The translations under genes and the position numbers were made by a program. The notes beneath the pieces were generated by a model, which was not told the origin of the DNA, did not search any database, and saw only the letters and a list, made by a program, of their open reading frames with translations. A DNA stretch of 64,000 nucleotides, taken from assembly GCF_040869045.1 (NCBI RefSeq), contig NW_027136910.1, forward strand, positions 434,001 to 498,000, in the 5' to 3' direction. The stretch's first letter is position 1. Every line of letters begins with the position of its first letter. This DNA is from Eurosta solidaginis. Taxonomy: Eukaryota > Arthropoda > Insecta > Diptera > Tephritidae. Shown one piece after another: positions 49,338 through 59,603 of the stretch.

Positions 49338-50170
49338 TTATTATTATATTCCTTGATAAAATTGAACATCTAGTTGACAATCGCAAAAGTTAAAACTAAT
49401 ACCATAGCCATCCAGTAGCACAACTTATCGCTCCTAGCCGGAGCATAGGGCGGAGACAAACGCTCTCAAACGATTTCTATCAGTCGCTTAACGTCTTATT
49501 TCATTCCAGGTGGCGGTGGAAGAGCTCTCATTGAAAATCGTACGCACTCAAGTTCGTCGAGGACGTCCCCTGCGCCGGCTTACTTGTGGGTTCCATTGGA
49601 AGGCCATTTTGGCAACGTTGTCATCTTCTCTGCTGAGAGTGTGACCGATCCAACCCCACTTACGTTTTTTACTTTCAGTGTTGATTGAGGGGTTGTTTGT
49701 GAGTGACAGTATCGACGTTACTGATTGGTCTTGGCCAAAAGATACGGCAGACTATTTGCAGATATTTGTTTATAAACGATTGCAGTCGTCGGCTAATACG
49801 GTCAGAGACAAGCCAGGTTTCGGATCTATATAACTGATTTCACGCTGGTGTTAAAAATCCTCAATTTTGTTTTCATCGACAGTATGCGAGAGCGCCATAC
49901 TCGGCTTAACTTATGGAATGCAGTTGTGCCCTACAGATCACTGCAGATACATTCGATTTTGCACCGCCATCTTTAGTAATTTGGCTACCAAGGTAGCAGA
50001 ACTCTTTTACATCCTCAATGACGGTAGTGCTGCCTTTTGATACAAGTTTGAGAGGAGATGTGTTCGTTGTTTGCAGTCTCATTAGCTTAGTTTTTGCGTA
50101 GTTAATTTTCAAACCGACTGCGCGAGCGTTGATTTCTAGCTTTTCGGCAACAGCAGCTAGTGTGTGAGTA

Positions 50171-50178
50171 GTAAAAAC
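50171..50178. repeat. Target-site duplication, left copy (palindromic MITE)
   Basis: GTAAAAAC, repeated at 50451-50458. Confidence 0.95.
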
Positions 50179-50450
50179 CAGGCATGCTTAACGAACGAAA
50201 CGATATCATTTCGTTACGATAATCAACGTTAATAAACGAAACGAAGTCACTTCGTTTCGTTTATTAACGTTAAGATCGTCAAATTAACGTTAATTTGACG
50301 TTCTTAACGTTAATAAACGAAACGAAATGACTTCGTTAACGTTAATTTGACGTTCTTAACGTTAATAAACGAAACGAAATGACTTCGTTTCGTTTATTAG
50401 CGTTGATTATCGTAACGAAATGATATCGTTTCGTTCGTTAAGCATGCCTG
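50179..50450. mobile_element. Palindromic hAT MITE (272 bp)
   Basis: Both ends read CAGGCATGCTTAACGAACGA inwards, and the match continues for about 115 bases with about three differences, so nearly the whole element is one palindrome. The centre repeats AACGTTAATTTGACGTTC and AAACGAAACGAAATGACTTC. The 8-bp duplication GTAAAAAC and CAG start indicate hAT. Confidence 0.95.
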
Positions 50451-50458
50451 GTAAAAAC
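50451..50458. repeat. Target-site duplication, right copy (palindromic MITE)
   Basis: GTAAAAAC. Confidence 0.95.
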
Positions 50459-51018
50459 TATATCATCAGCGTAGTCTAAATCGCTTAGTTTCTGATTCAG
50501 CCTCCATTGTAACTCATCCGCGGCTTCTGCGTTTGTGCACTTCAAGATATCATGCAGCACTACTATGAAAAGCAGCGGTGATAAGACGCACCCTTGTCGT
50601 ACGCCTTTGTTTATGCTAAATTTGTTGCTGTTTTTTCCTTTGAAGCGTACGCTGATCATTGCATATTTGTAAAGGGCCTTAATCATGTCGATGACTTTCT
50701 CTGGGACGCCACAGTGTTGCAGCGCACTCCATATCGCGTCACGGAAGATTGTGTCAAACGCACGTTCAAAGTCAGCGAAGAGAAGATATAGTGGCGATCT
50801 CCATTCATTAGACTATTCTATGATTATTCGTAAGGTATTGATGTGGTCCAGGCAATATCGATTTGGTCTAAAGCCGTTCTGTTCTTTACGCAATTGTGCG
50901 TTGAACGTGGGCGTTATTCTTGCAAGTATGATGAATGCTAGAATGTTATGGATTGTGTTAAGCAATGTAATGCTGCGCCAGTTTTTGCATTGGCTAAGAT
51001 CGCGTTTTTTGGGATAGT

Positions 51019-51030
51019 GATTATAACCCC
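51019..51030. repeat. Target-site duplication, left copy (SINE-A)
   Basis: GATTATAACCCC, repeated at 51396-51407. Confidence 0.95.
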
Positions 51031-51395
51031 CGGCGACCACTGTGGTGTGATGGTAGCGTGCTCCGCCTATCACACCGTATGCCCTGGGTTCAACTCCCGG
51101 GCAAAGCAACATCAAAATTTTAGAAATAAGATTTTTCAATTAGAAGAAATTTTTCTAAGCGGGGTCGCCCCTCGGCAGTGTCTGGCAAGCGCTCCGATTG
51201 TATTTCTGCCATGAAAAGCTCTCAGTGAAAACTCATCTGCCTTTGCAGATGCCGTTCGGAGTCGGCATAAAACATGTAGGTCCCGTCCGGCCAATTTGTA
51301 GGGGAAAATCAAGAGGAGCACGACGCAAATTGGAAGAGAAGCTCGGCCTTAGATCTCTTCGGAGGTTATCGCGCCTTACATTTATTTATTTTTTT
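51031..51395 (+). mobile_element. SINE-A, full copy with tRNA-derived head
   Basis: 365 bp. Head: A-box-like TGGTGTGATGGTAG (51043-51056) and B box GGTTCAACTCC (51087-51097) within a pairable T arm (CTGGG/CCCGG). Body: AAGCGGGGTCGCCCCTCGGC, CTCTCAGTGAAAACTCATCT, CCCGTCCGGCCAATTTGTAG; tail: GGTTATCGCGCCTTACATTT and T-rich end. The 12-bp duplication is exact. Other copies: 34746, 35161 (tail only), 57845, 63579. Confidence 0.93.
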
Positions 51396-51407
51396 GATTA
51401 TAACCCC
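51396..51407. repeat. Target-site duplication, right copy (SINE-A)
   Basis: GATTATAACCCC. Confidence 0.95.
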
Positions 51408-51485
51408 TTCTTTCCATTCACCAGGAATTGTGGAGCCTGTCCACGCTGATTGTATAATAGGATGTAGGGCGCGGGCAGTGACGTT

Positions 51486-52265
51486 CGCATTACCTAAGCT
51501 AGATTTGACTGCACAAGCACATTAAGATGTTACCGACATTCTCAAGTACATCAACAAGTTCGAATGTATTTTGCTGTACTCAATTTGGTTCAAAATACTG
51601 ACTACCATTAATGAAAGAAACGTTGTACTCCAAGCTAGAGACGCCACCATAGATGAAAAGGTCCGACATCTAGATGCCTTATCTGCTGATTTGAAGTTGA
51701 TCAGGAACCAATGGGAAACAATTTGAAACGAATGCAAAACCGTTGCTATTCAATTAAACATCTCGCCAAAGTTTCCAGACATTCGGAGGAGAACACCCAA
51801 AAGACGTTTTGAAGATAATGGAAATGAGATGATTACGGATGATCCAATACATTCTTGGTGATCATTGATTCGGTAACCACGGCATTACTTAAAAATTTGA
51901 ACGAGACGTTTTCCTTTTGGTGGCAATTTGACGACATAGATGAAACTACGGTTCGGGCGAGCGCAGCAAAATTTGTCGAAAAATACAAGTCGGACGTTTC
52001 TTAAAGCTTAGAATGCGAAATAATTCACTTGAAATACATTTACGAAGCAAATTTTGATAAAGGTCTGTCGCCATTGGAAGTGCTAAATGCCATCTATGTT
52101 CAAAATCTGTATACGATTTTCCCCAACATTTGTGTTGCTTTATGTATCTTTAGCACTATATCTGCCATTGTTGCTAGTGCGGAATGTTCTTTCAGCGTCC
52201 TTGCAAGAACGAAAAACTTTCATAGATCGTGTTCATCTCAAGAGCGAGTTTCAGGACTTGCCACC
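51486..52265 (+). pseudogene. ZMYM1-like hAT transposase, C-terminal part
   Basis: Opens in phase with 49337: KLDLTAQAH-type words, then LKYIDKFECILLYSIWFKIL, NVVLQARDATIDEKVRHLDA, KLIRNQWETI and a stop. Later pieces are FPFGGNL, TRSGLSPLEVLNAIYVQNLY-like text near 52060-52100, and SAECSFSVLARTKNFHRS / SSQERVSGLA (family: ASAERSFSKL..IK...RS...QERL..LA). The dimerisation motif is cut at 52265 by the next element. Several stops. Confidence 0.83.
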
Positions 52266-53889
52266 AGGGCTGGATTAACAAGTAGGCAGAATAGCGAGTT
52301 GCCTAAATCGGGGGCCCTAGAAAAATGTAAAAAGTCTTCAAAAATTGTCTTACCAACATAAAATTCTAGAGAGTGAAAGAAAAATATAATCAGGACCCGT
52401 ATTACGTATTACGATCAGTGACTGAAAACCATTTTCACTCAAGCAAAATTGTATGCAACTGTCAAACTTTTTTTAAAAATTATAATAAGGAATGGATCTA
52501 ACAAGTACTATTTGTCGCTAGTTCAAATATGCCATTAATCCGATCCACATTTCAAGAGCTATTGTGATTTAAAAAATGAGTTTCGATCACGAATCGTAAC
52601 ACGTAATACAGGCCCAGAACTGAAAATAAATTTTACTCAAATAAATAAAACTCAATTTACCGCATTCAAAATGCGACGACCGACGAAATAGGCAAGGTTC
52701 TTAAAAAGGACATTTCCGACTCATTTGACAAATTGTATGAGCGTATAAAGAAGTGTATCGAAGTGAAGGGGGAGTATATTGAATAATAAAAAAGAATTAT
52801 CTAAAAATGTACACTGGTTGTTTTATTTTGAAAAATTTCGGTTAGTTTTGGAACAGAGAGCAGAAGCCTTCAAGCGGAAATTTCAACTACAATGATGAAT
52901 GAGTGAAGGATTAATGATGGATGACATATAAATGAATAACGAATTTGGGGATTTCCTGATATTGTGCACCTTCTGCTAACGGTGGTTTCGCTGAACTGTC
53001 GAAGAAATAACTTCAATATTCAGTATTGTAATATGGTCTTTATTTAGTCTACTTTGGGACTAGTACAATTATACTTCAATATGGCGTACTTCATAAAAGC
53101 GTGGTTAAATCAAACAGATTGCTGATTCCTCAGGTTGCGCTGCTTTTATACTCTCGGTTTTCTCGTTCACACATCTCTTCTAAGGTCTAGTAATATCGCG
53201 AACTGTTGTAAGTCAGGCTTGGTTACCAGCTATATACATATATATTTGTAGTTTATACATGTGTATGTGTGAGTAACTACTTCGGCTGATGACTACATGT
53301 GTGTGCGTGAGATATCTCTTCACTTCGAGCTGCTGGTTATATTTGTGGAATGTTTTTCGTTGACTTGTACATAAGTGTCGCTGCTTGCTGTGTTTTGTTG
53401 TTGCGAATCCAGCCCTGTTTGCCACGCTTTGTGTTGAATCTGTTTTGGCAACACAGTTAAATTTGGATATTATTATAAAAAATTTTGAAGCGAAAAAAGG
53501 CAAGAAAAGCCACTCTTTGATATCCGAACGTTCTATATTGAATAATTAAAATTTATTATCATCATTATATTTATCAGAAATGTACTAAAATGTTACCAAA
53601 TAACTAGAAAAGATTATTTAAAACAATATGTGGCTGTTAAAAGAGAATTTTATTTCTACGTTACAATAAAACAGTATAAATAGTAAATATTCTGTGTTGA
53701 TTTTATTTTCAGATCTTAGGCCAAAAATCAATTAGTTGATGTGGCAAAGACTTTTTTGATGTAATCTATCAATAATTATTCATGCATGAGATGTCCTTAA
53801 TTCAAATTAATCAAATGTATTATTGAATTTGTTATAGGGGGCCTGTAAATTGTTTAGTCCCGGGCCCGGATTTCCTCTCTACGGCCCTA
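52266..53889. mobile_element. Candidate hAT-like element without coding sequence
   Basis: The left end CAGGGCTGGATTAACAAGTA and right end (reverse complement TAGGGCCGTAGAGAGGAAAT, then GGGCCCGGGACTAAAC) share hAT-like GGGC..GGATTAA wording but no good inverted repeat and no 8-bp duplication. The interior is AT-rich with an unassigned block 52990-53470 that may be a solo LTR (ACTTTGGGACTAGTAC). Boundaries uncertain. Confidence 0.35.
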
Positions 53890-53955
53890 GGTGGCGCATG
53901 GATCGCAATATTTCACAAAAAATCGTATTTGTGGTCCGATTTGGCTTTAAATGCG
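53886..53955 (+). repeat. Single unit of the 117-bp repeat
   Basis: GGTGGCGCATGGATCGCAAT, then CGTATTTGTGGTCCGATTTG, matching the array at 33400-34455. Confidence 0.8.
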
Positions 53956-54353
53956 ATTTGTGAAAAACCTAAGAAAGATAAAAAATTTCGGTTTGCTCCA
54001 TTGAAAAGAGCGTTAAATTTCCTATAAGAATCACTCAAAAAGTGAACAACGGTATTTTCGCACAATAGGGTCGTTTCATGATTCCAGGTCACATATGCAA
54101 AAAAGATTACGAATGAGATAAATTAAACAACACGTGTCTCTTAAAGGTAAATAATTTATTTTTGAAGCTTATAATTGCCTTTTCATAGCACTTTAAGAAA
54201 ACCAAACTAAAAATTGTGTGCTATTGAATCAAAAAAAAGCAATAAGCTTTAGAATAAAAATGAGTACCCAGCAGAAAATTAAGAGCGGAACATTTAGTAT
54301 TCACACTTGTACCAATAGCGCTTGGGTCCGAGCTAGGTATATATATTTAAATA
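53956..54353. other. No gene seen
   Basis: AT-rich sequence without recognised features. Confidence 0.5.
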
Positions 54354-54508
54354 AATTAATCAAAGTCTGCGACTATTTCAAAACCACCTGCCACTGAATT
54401 AGTTAAAGACGCATTCAAAAGGCAAGTTCATTGTATACCTTTTTAAAGCGTTCCTAATTGGTTCAGTCTTAGGTGGTTCTGAAATAGTCGCAAACTTTTA
54501 TTAATTAA
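54354..54508. mobile_element. Short MITE with ~50-bp inverted arms
   Basis: 54354-54402 (AAAGTCTGCGACTATTTCAA, AACCACCT) is the inverse of 54458-54508 (AGGTGGTT, CTGAAATAGTCGCAAACTTT). About 155 bp. Family unknown; target duplication not resolved. Confidence 0.8.
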
Positions 54509-54837
54509 ACTTTTAAAATTAATCAGCATTGTTGATACAAGTGTGGCTACCTACTCTCCCAATATGCATCCGATTAGCACTAGTTTGGAGGTAGTCACTA
54601 AGGGCCTTTTTACCATCTCCAGCTAAGTTAGATCTTATCTGGAGGATAGCTACTTACCAGACAGATTCATTTGACAGTTATGTTTTCACCTACACAGGGT
54701 GACCAACGAAGGGTTTAATCTATAATTGGACAATTTTTTAAAACAAAACATCTTTTGTGAATACACTAAAATTGGCCAAACAGCTTACTTACTTACTTAC
54801 TTTTTACACTGTGTTTGGGGGGCACGCGCACTTCACA

Positions 54838-55693
54838 GTAGGGGGACTCATGAAAGCATATAAACTTATAAGGTGTAAAATTATATCCATTTACACACGC
54901 TGTTATATGAACGCACCTAGTAATACTCTTGATAAACTTGATTGTTTATCAGCTGTATTATTGCCAAACACAATTTTTTTGATTCTTATACAAATTAAAA
55001 AATGCCAAGATTAAGTGAAAAATCAAAAATAAAACTCCTTTACTTGCTGATGTTGGAGATTTCTGATGAAAATGCCTACTGTAATGTCTGCAAGGTTGCA
55101 TTCCTTTGAGTTTATCGCGTTTACACATTGAAATGTGCGCGTAAATTTATACAAATTAGGGGGACTCATGTAACCGTATAAATGCCTTAAAAAGTGTGTA
55201 AACGTATAAATTTATCTAGTTTACGCACGAGCTGTCAAATTTTGTATGAAAAATCATTTACACAATAGGGGGACTCATGATAGCATATAAACTTATAAGG
55301 TGTAAAATTATATCCATTTACACACGCGGTTATATGAACGCACCTAGTAATACTCTTGATAAACTTGATTGTTTTTCAGCTGTATTATTTCCAAAAAAAT
55401 TTTTTTGATTATTATACAAATTAAAAAATACCAAGATTAAGGGAAAAATCAAAACTAAAACGCCTTTACTTGCTGATGTTGGAGATTTTTGATGAAAATG
55501 CCGTCTGTAATGTCTGCAAGGTTGCATTCCTTTGAGTTTACCGCGTTTACACAATGAAATGTGCGAGTAAATTTATACAAATTGTGTAAATGATTTTTCA
55601 TACAAAATTTGACAGCTCGTACGTAAACTAGATAAATTTATACGTTTACACACTTTATAAGGCATTTATACGGTTACATGAGTCCCCCTAGTT
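54838..55693. mobile_element. Cluster of MITE ends with GGGGGACTCATG termini
   Basis: TA-GGGGGACTCATG starts at about 54840, 55158 and 55267, and the inverse CATGAGTCCCCC-TA ends at about 55690. 54840-55157 and 55267-55580 are direct repeats of ~315 bp (TTATATGAACGCACCTAGTA in each). 55158-55266 is the inverse of 55580-55690 (GAGCTGTCAAATTTTGTATG and complement). Each terminus abuts TA, as for Tc1/mariner-type insertions. Confidence 0.85.
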
Positions 55694-55899
55694 TTTTCTA
55701 GCTTGCTGGTAACAAAGAATTCAGCTACGATATACAGTCAAATGAAATTGATATAATGGAGCAAAGTTCGAAAGTTAGAAAATGTTTGAAAATGGGTGTG
55801 GCACCTCCACTTTTTTAGTAAATCTCTCTTATTCATATACATTGAAAATCAATGAGGTAAATCCTCGCCTAAATAATATCAATAAACAATTTTGGTAAA
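55694..55899. other. Spacer with a repeat-X-like phrase
   Basis: GGGTGTGGCACCTCCACTTTT near 55795 resembles the repeat X family. Confidence 0.4.
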
Positions 55900-56320
55900 T
55901 TCTATGTCTTTTGTGGGCTCACAGAGGCACATACTAGGAAAGCCATAAGTAACTGGGAAGCCAAACAGTTCAGACAACACTGGATTGAATGACCAGGGCA
56001 AAGACAGACCAATTCGTTTATGCCCCCAGCAACGAAAGTATTAGCCCACTCATTAATCTAAGCGGAGATTACTTATGAACTCTGCGTACTTTACGACACA
56101 CTGTAGTCTACGATATCACCTAAGTAAGTTAAATTTATCCGACAAAAACATCTGTCACTTCTGTGAGCTGGAGGATGAAACGCCGGTTCTGCGTATATAT
56201 AGCTCTGTTAAAGCAGAGACACTCCCGCCTAGGTAGCGTGTCTCTTATTTCCTTCGCGATATGAACCTAAGAGATTGATGGAGTGCCTAAATGCATTAAA
56301 AGCCTCCACATACAGTAGAA
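55900..56320 (+). pseudogene. LINE C-terminal (post-RNase H) tail, decayed
   Basis: Pieces of frame read GKAISNWEAKQFRQHW, then PPATKV, and NICHFCELEDETP, followed by RLMECLNALKASTYSRRLRG. The C-x2-C-type CHFCELEDETP box after a W-x-rich segment is the usual tail of I/R1/LOA-type LINE proteins with RNase H. Stops and shifts throughout. Low-resolution call. Confidence 0.5.
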
Positions 56321-56454
56321 GGTTGAGAGGTCAAGCACAAATAATAGATCTAAATAAAGGTTGCAGTACATCGAGGCCTAATAATAATAAAATAATAAAA
56401 AAAAGCTCATTGTATTCCTATAAATATAACAAAGAAACCAGTCCTTTTAACCAC

Positions 56455-56750
56455 CAACAACAAAAAAAGCCTTGAGCCAAAGCTAACATACAAAGTGTGT
56501 ACTGTGCAAAGAATAAACTATGCAAGGAAGTCAATTGGGACACGTTGCATAATAAAAAAGACATAGCCTTTACTGAATGTGCTTGTTACGGTTCAGACTT
56601 CGGAGGAGTGCGGGTTCGAATCACTCTTCCGTGAGAAAAGGCTCTGAAGATATTTACAAAGGAGAATAGCGAAACCTGTCACCTTGTCCGTCCTGATGCG
56701 ACGTTTTTTAAATCTTTCCCAAATTATTAATAAATTATCCACGAATTCTC
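56455..56750 (+). mobile_element. SINE-B copy 3
   Basis: B box GGTTCGAATC at 56613-56622, then GTGAGAAAAGGCTCTGAAGA, GTCACCTTGTCCGTCCTGAT and CCCAAATTATTAATAAATTA, parallel to the units at 29861-30758. Confidence 0.8.
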
Positions 56751-56919
56751 ACAATATTTGATTAGAGTATTGTTTTTACAACAATAACTGTTTATGAAAA
56801 AAATAGGCGGAAACAATTTGAAATCACGCTTACTTCTTATACACAGCCTTCCATCTGTCTTTCCATATCGAAATTTTCGAGATATGAAAAAACTGGGACA
56901 ATACATTAACAAGTAATGA

Positions 56920-57844
56920 TAAAGTGCGTGGGTGGAGCCGTGTGTAAAAGTCTACGAAAGTGGGGAAAGCTTCTGATCGCCATTCACCTGAGAAAGGCCA
57001 GAGCGATTCTTTTGCATGCGGTTCAAGCAGCTCACTTCTTCCGGTCGCCTGCGGCCAAGTATCCTCTGGGTAGCCGTTTAGTGGTGAGCTAATGTGAGAA
57101 GGCGACAACCTGGCTTGACCACTCTGATATAATCGGTTTAAGGATACCCAGGGGATCTTTCATCAGCAGCATCTGTCCACAACGAGGTGCGGCTGCAAGC
57201 GGGCGTCTGTCTTGGATCAAGCGGCTAGCTATATAAACGTGCCATTAATATTTTCACCTCCGCTGAGCGGGTTGTGCGCTGGGCTTGGAACCCGCCACGT
57301 CAAACCACACTCCAATGTAAAGAACCAACAAGCCTCGGATAAAAAGAAACGCTCCTATTGATGACGACCATGGCAAACGTTTGAAGGACAATGAATTGGG
57401 GGCATGCAACTGGAACGTCCGCTCCCTGAATGGGATTGGCGCAGGTGCCCGGCTGGTTGATGTTCTCATCAAAGCAAAATCTGACATCACCGCAATCACG
57501 AAATGCGTTGGACGAAGGAAGGTAGAAGGAAGATAAAGAAGTGTGACATCTATTAGAGTGGCCATACAAATAAGCGCAGTTTCGGTGTTGGATTCGCGGT
57601 GGGAGACTTTGTCGCCAAGTACTGGCGTTGACGCCTGTGGAGGAACGTCTCGCCGCTATCCGAATTAAAGCAAAGTTTTTTAATATATCATTCATCTGCG
57701 CCCATGCACCGACAGAGTAGAAAGACGATGAGGAGGTGAAAGACGGTTTTTATGAACAATTAGAAGGGACATACGAGCGCTGCCCACGCCATAATATAAA
57801 AGTCGTGCTTGGCGACTTTAACGCCAGGGTGGGCAAAGAAGGTG
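56920..57844 (+). mobile_element. RTE-clade LINE copy D, 5' part
   Basis: Contains the 5' UTR (about 56920-57390; TCGCCTGCGGCCAAGTATCC, GGTGCGGCTGCAAGCGGGCG) and the endonuclease start. It breaks at GGGCAAAGAA (57831-57840) and is fused to a SINE-A tail. This is the only copy here that keeps the family's 5' end. Confidence 0.8.
57385..57844 (+). pseudogene. RTE endonuclease N-terminal half (copy D)
   Basis: Frame pieces: GACNWNVRSLNGIGAGARLV and DVLIKAKSDITAIT (N and start of the E motif; the expected QEMRW is damaged to a frameshifted TKCVG), FFNISFICAHAPTE-like text at 57670-57718 with a stop, and VVLGDFNARVGKEG at 57800-57843. These are the AP-like endonuclease motifs of RTE elements. The C-terminal half is absent. 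Several frame breaks. Confidence 0.8.
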
Positions 57845-57965
57845 TAAAACATAAATGTCCCATCTGCCAATTTGTAGGGAAAATCAAAATGGAGCAAGAC
57901 GCAAATTTGAAGAGACGTTCGGCCTAAATATTCATGGAGATAAATCGCGCCAAGCACTAATTATC
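57845..57965 (+). mobile_element. SINE-A tail fragment fused to RTE copy D
   Basis: TAAAACATAAATGTCCC, CCAATTTGTAGGGAAAATCA, GAGCAAGACGCAAATTTGAA and AAATCGCGCCAAGCACT correspond to the last ~120 bases of SINE-A in diverged form. Confidence 0.8.
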
Positions 57966-58223
57966 ATTATTTTCTTTTTTATTTTTTATGGTTAATGCGT
58001 CAAGCGTAATACAAATGCTGAATCAGTTAACCAAATAAATAGCTTTTATTCTACCGAAATAACAAATAGAAAGTTTTTATGTTTATTCTAGCAAAATGAA
58101 ATTAGTTCGTATATTCTATTATTTTTCAAAGGAAAATTTAATTGTGCTTCATTGTTCGTTTCTATATTTGTACAGCTGAATCGTGATATTAACTTCACAT
58201 AGGTTAAGTGATACGTGTACAAT
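57966..58223. other. Spacer, no gene seen
   Basis: AT-rich. It does not extend the gag frame of the gypsy element downstream. Confidence 0.5.
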
Positions 58224-58232
58224 ATGACCGTA
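58224..58232. repeat. Target-site duplication, left copy (retroposon K)
   Basis: ATGACCGTA, repeated at 58647-58655. Confidence 0.8.
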
Positions 58233-58646
58233 TTTTTTCCTCAGCGGGTCGGGGGGTCAGAATATATCCGCGGTAGGTATTTCTGTTGTAAGAGGCGACT
58301 AAAATACCAGATTCAAGGGGCTGTGTAGCGCAACCCTTCAGGTTGCCAGCGCAATATATATCTTCTCCAAACCCAATAGTCAACCTCACTTAACCGCGGC
58401 GAATCCTGTTTCATTAACAGACGAGCCTCGGGTGACCCCAAGCTCCTCATGGAACTTGGGGGTGGGGAGGGAGGGATGGCTTGAAGGTTTAATGTGGTCA
58501 CATAAATCGTTCCCGAGATGGTCGGGATAGCACCTTAATGGTGCTGTGTTACCGGAGCGTACCGGATCTATATCCGGCAAAGGACCATCACATCGACAAC
58601 CCTCCCCAAAGCCTTCGAGGAGCAACCTTATCGCTACAACAACAAC
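58233..58646 (+). mobile_element. Retroposon K copy 3, complete
   Basis: 414 bp starting TTTTTTCCTCAGCGGGTCGG and ending CTTATCGCTACAACAACAAC. Flanked by a 9-bp duplication. No frame. Confidence 0.9.
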
Positions 58647-59603
58647 ATGACCGTAGATCTTAGCACACTCGAATATCAAATGACCTGCTTAATACAAGGT
58701 CGGAAATCTGTGCAAGAATTTTATGGTGAGGTTTATTCACACCTCTCACTAATATTAAATAAAATATCCTGCATGGAAATCAGCGAAGAGTGCATGCGTG
58801 TCCTCACACACACATACCGTGACAAGGCGCTAGACACCTTTGTCAGAGGACTATCAGGCGATCTATCGAGACTTCTCGGCATGAAAGAGCCGGCTGATCT
58901 GCCTGAAGCATTGCATTTGTGCATCAAGTTAGAGAATCACAATTTCAGGGCAGCACATGCCAACAGCCAACAATACGGCTTGCCTAAACGGCCCACATTA
59001 CCATCACCGATTTTCGAGACACCATATCAGCAACGGCCCGCACTTCCACCAAGAAAGAACCCTAATCAGCCATTCTACCCGCACCTTGCCCATCTACCTC
59101 AAGCAATTCCTACCTTTACCCGAGCTCCCCAACAATTTCCCCAATACCAACAATTTCCTCAATACCAACAATTCCCCCAATACCAACAATACCCAAAGAA
59201 TCCGAACATTCAAACTCCCAACTACGCTCTGCAACAATCCCCTAGACCCAACCAGTTTAACAATCCTCCACCAAGACCCACCCAACCAAAACCCCCAGTC
59301 CCAATGGACATAGACGAATCTCTCAGGACAAAGAACGTGAACTACATGAATAGACCGAACAATAACTTCCTTGCCGAAAAACGGCCCACACCTCCTTCCA
59401 ATCAAATGCGGCAACCTTTCAAACAAAATAGGGTAAATAACATAGAAACAACAGAAACGGACTTAGGACAGCAACCTGACGAACCAGATGAACAGACATT
59501 CCAGGATTACTACAACCAATACACTGCACACGATAACAACACCATTGACAGCCTCCCTCAAGAAAACTCATACGAATTCTCCGACATTCATTTTTTAGGC
59601 TAA
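58647..59603 (+). pseudogene. Gypsy gag (N-terminally truncated)
   Basis: A 318-codon frame without a native start (the ATG at 58647 lies in the target duplication). Capsid part: STLEYQMTCLIQGRKSVQEF, EVYSHLSLILNKISCMEIS and DTFVRGLSGDLSRLLGMKEP, the gypsy-group gag helices. Then a Pro/Gln-rich region with three perfect six-residue QQFPQY repeats (about 59125-59180) and a tail with PPVPMDIDESLRTKNVNYMN. There is no CCHC knuckle, as in several insect gypsy gags. The stop at 59601-59603 precedes the pol frame. It would form the particle shell. Confidence 0.85.

Larger units (their letters stand above)
49906..51018 (-). pseudogene. RTE-clade reverse transcriptase (SR2-like), split by a MITE
   Basis: 51018-50813: NWRSITLLNTIHNILAFIIL, RKEQNGFRPNRYCLDHINTL and RIIIE. 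50686-50459: MIKALYKYAMISVRFKGKNS, INKGVRQGCVLSPLLFIVVL and the active-site LDYADDIV. 50178-49906: LKINYAKTKLMRLQTTNTSP and VKEFCYLGSQITKDGG. The YADD frame is cut right after DDIVF by the MITE. RVRQGC..SP.LF and DYADD are standard RT motifs; the wording is nearest to SR2-type RTE elements from memory. Confidence 0.85.
49338..51485 (-). mobile_element. RTE-clade LINE, second family (SR2-like), with nested MITE and SINE
   Basis: On the minus strand, RT frames at 51018-50813, 50686-50451 and 50178-49906, and a (TAA)n-like tail at 49338-49352. A 7-bp duplication CGCATTA flanks it. It contains a MITE (50179-50450) and a SINE (51031-51395), both with their own duplications. Confidence 0.85.
44936..52265 (+). 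mobile_element. hAT element relic (ZMYM1-like transposase), opened by two large insertions
   Basis: One transposase is spread over 44950-45785, 48729-49337 and 51486-52265, in order and on one strand. It carries the TTF-type zinc finger region, the DUF4371-like core and the C-terminal dimerisation motif. The first gap holds a TIR-bounded composite (45786-48728), the second an RTE-clade LINE (49338-51485). Many point breaks. Confidence 0.85.

Noticed and set aside
51031..51110. tRNA gene
   Set aside because: A and B boxes are present but the sequence is the head of a dispersed SINE with a 12-bp duplication and non-tRNA body.
53213..53503. 96-codon minus-strand frame
   Set aside because: No motif; composition matches non-coding AT-rich surroundings, possibly LTR sequence.
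52266..53889. Well-defined hAT element
   Set aside because: Terminal words are suggestive but the ends do not form a good inverted repeat and no 8-bp duplication was found; kept only as a low-confidence feature.
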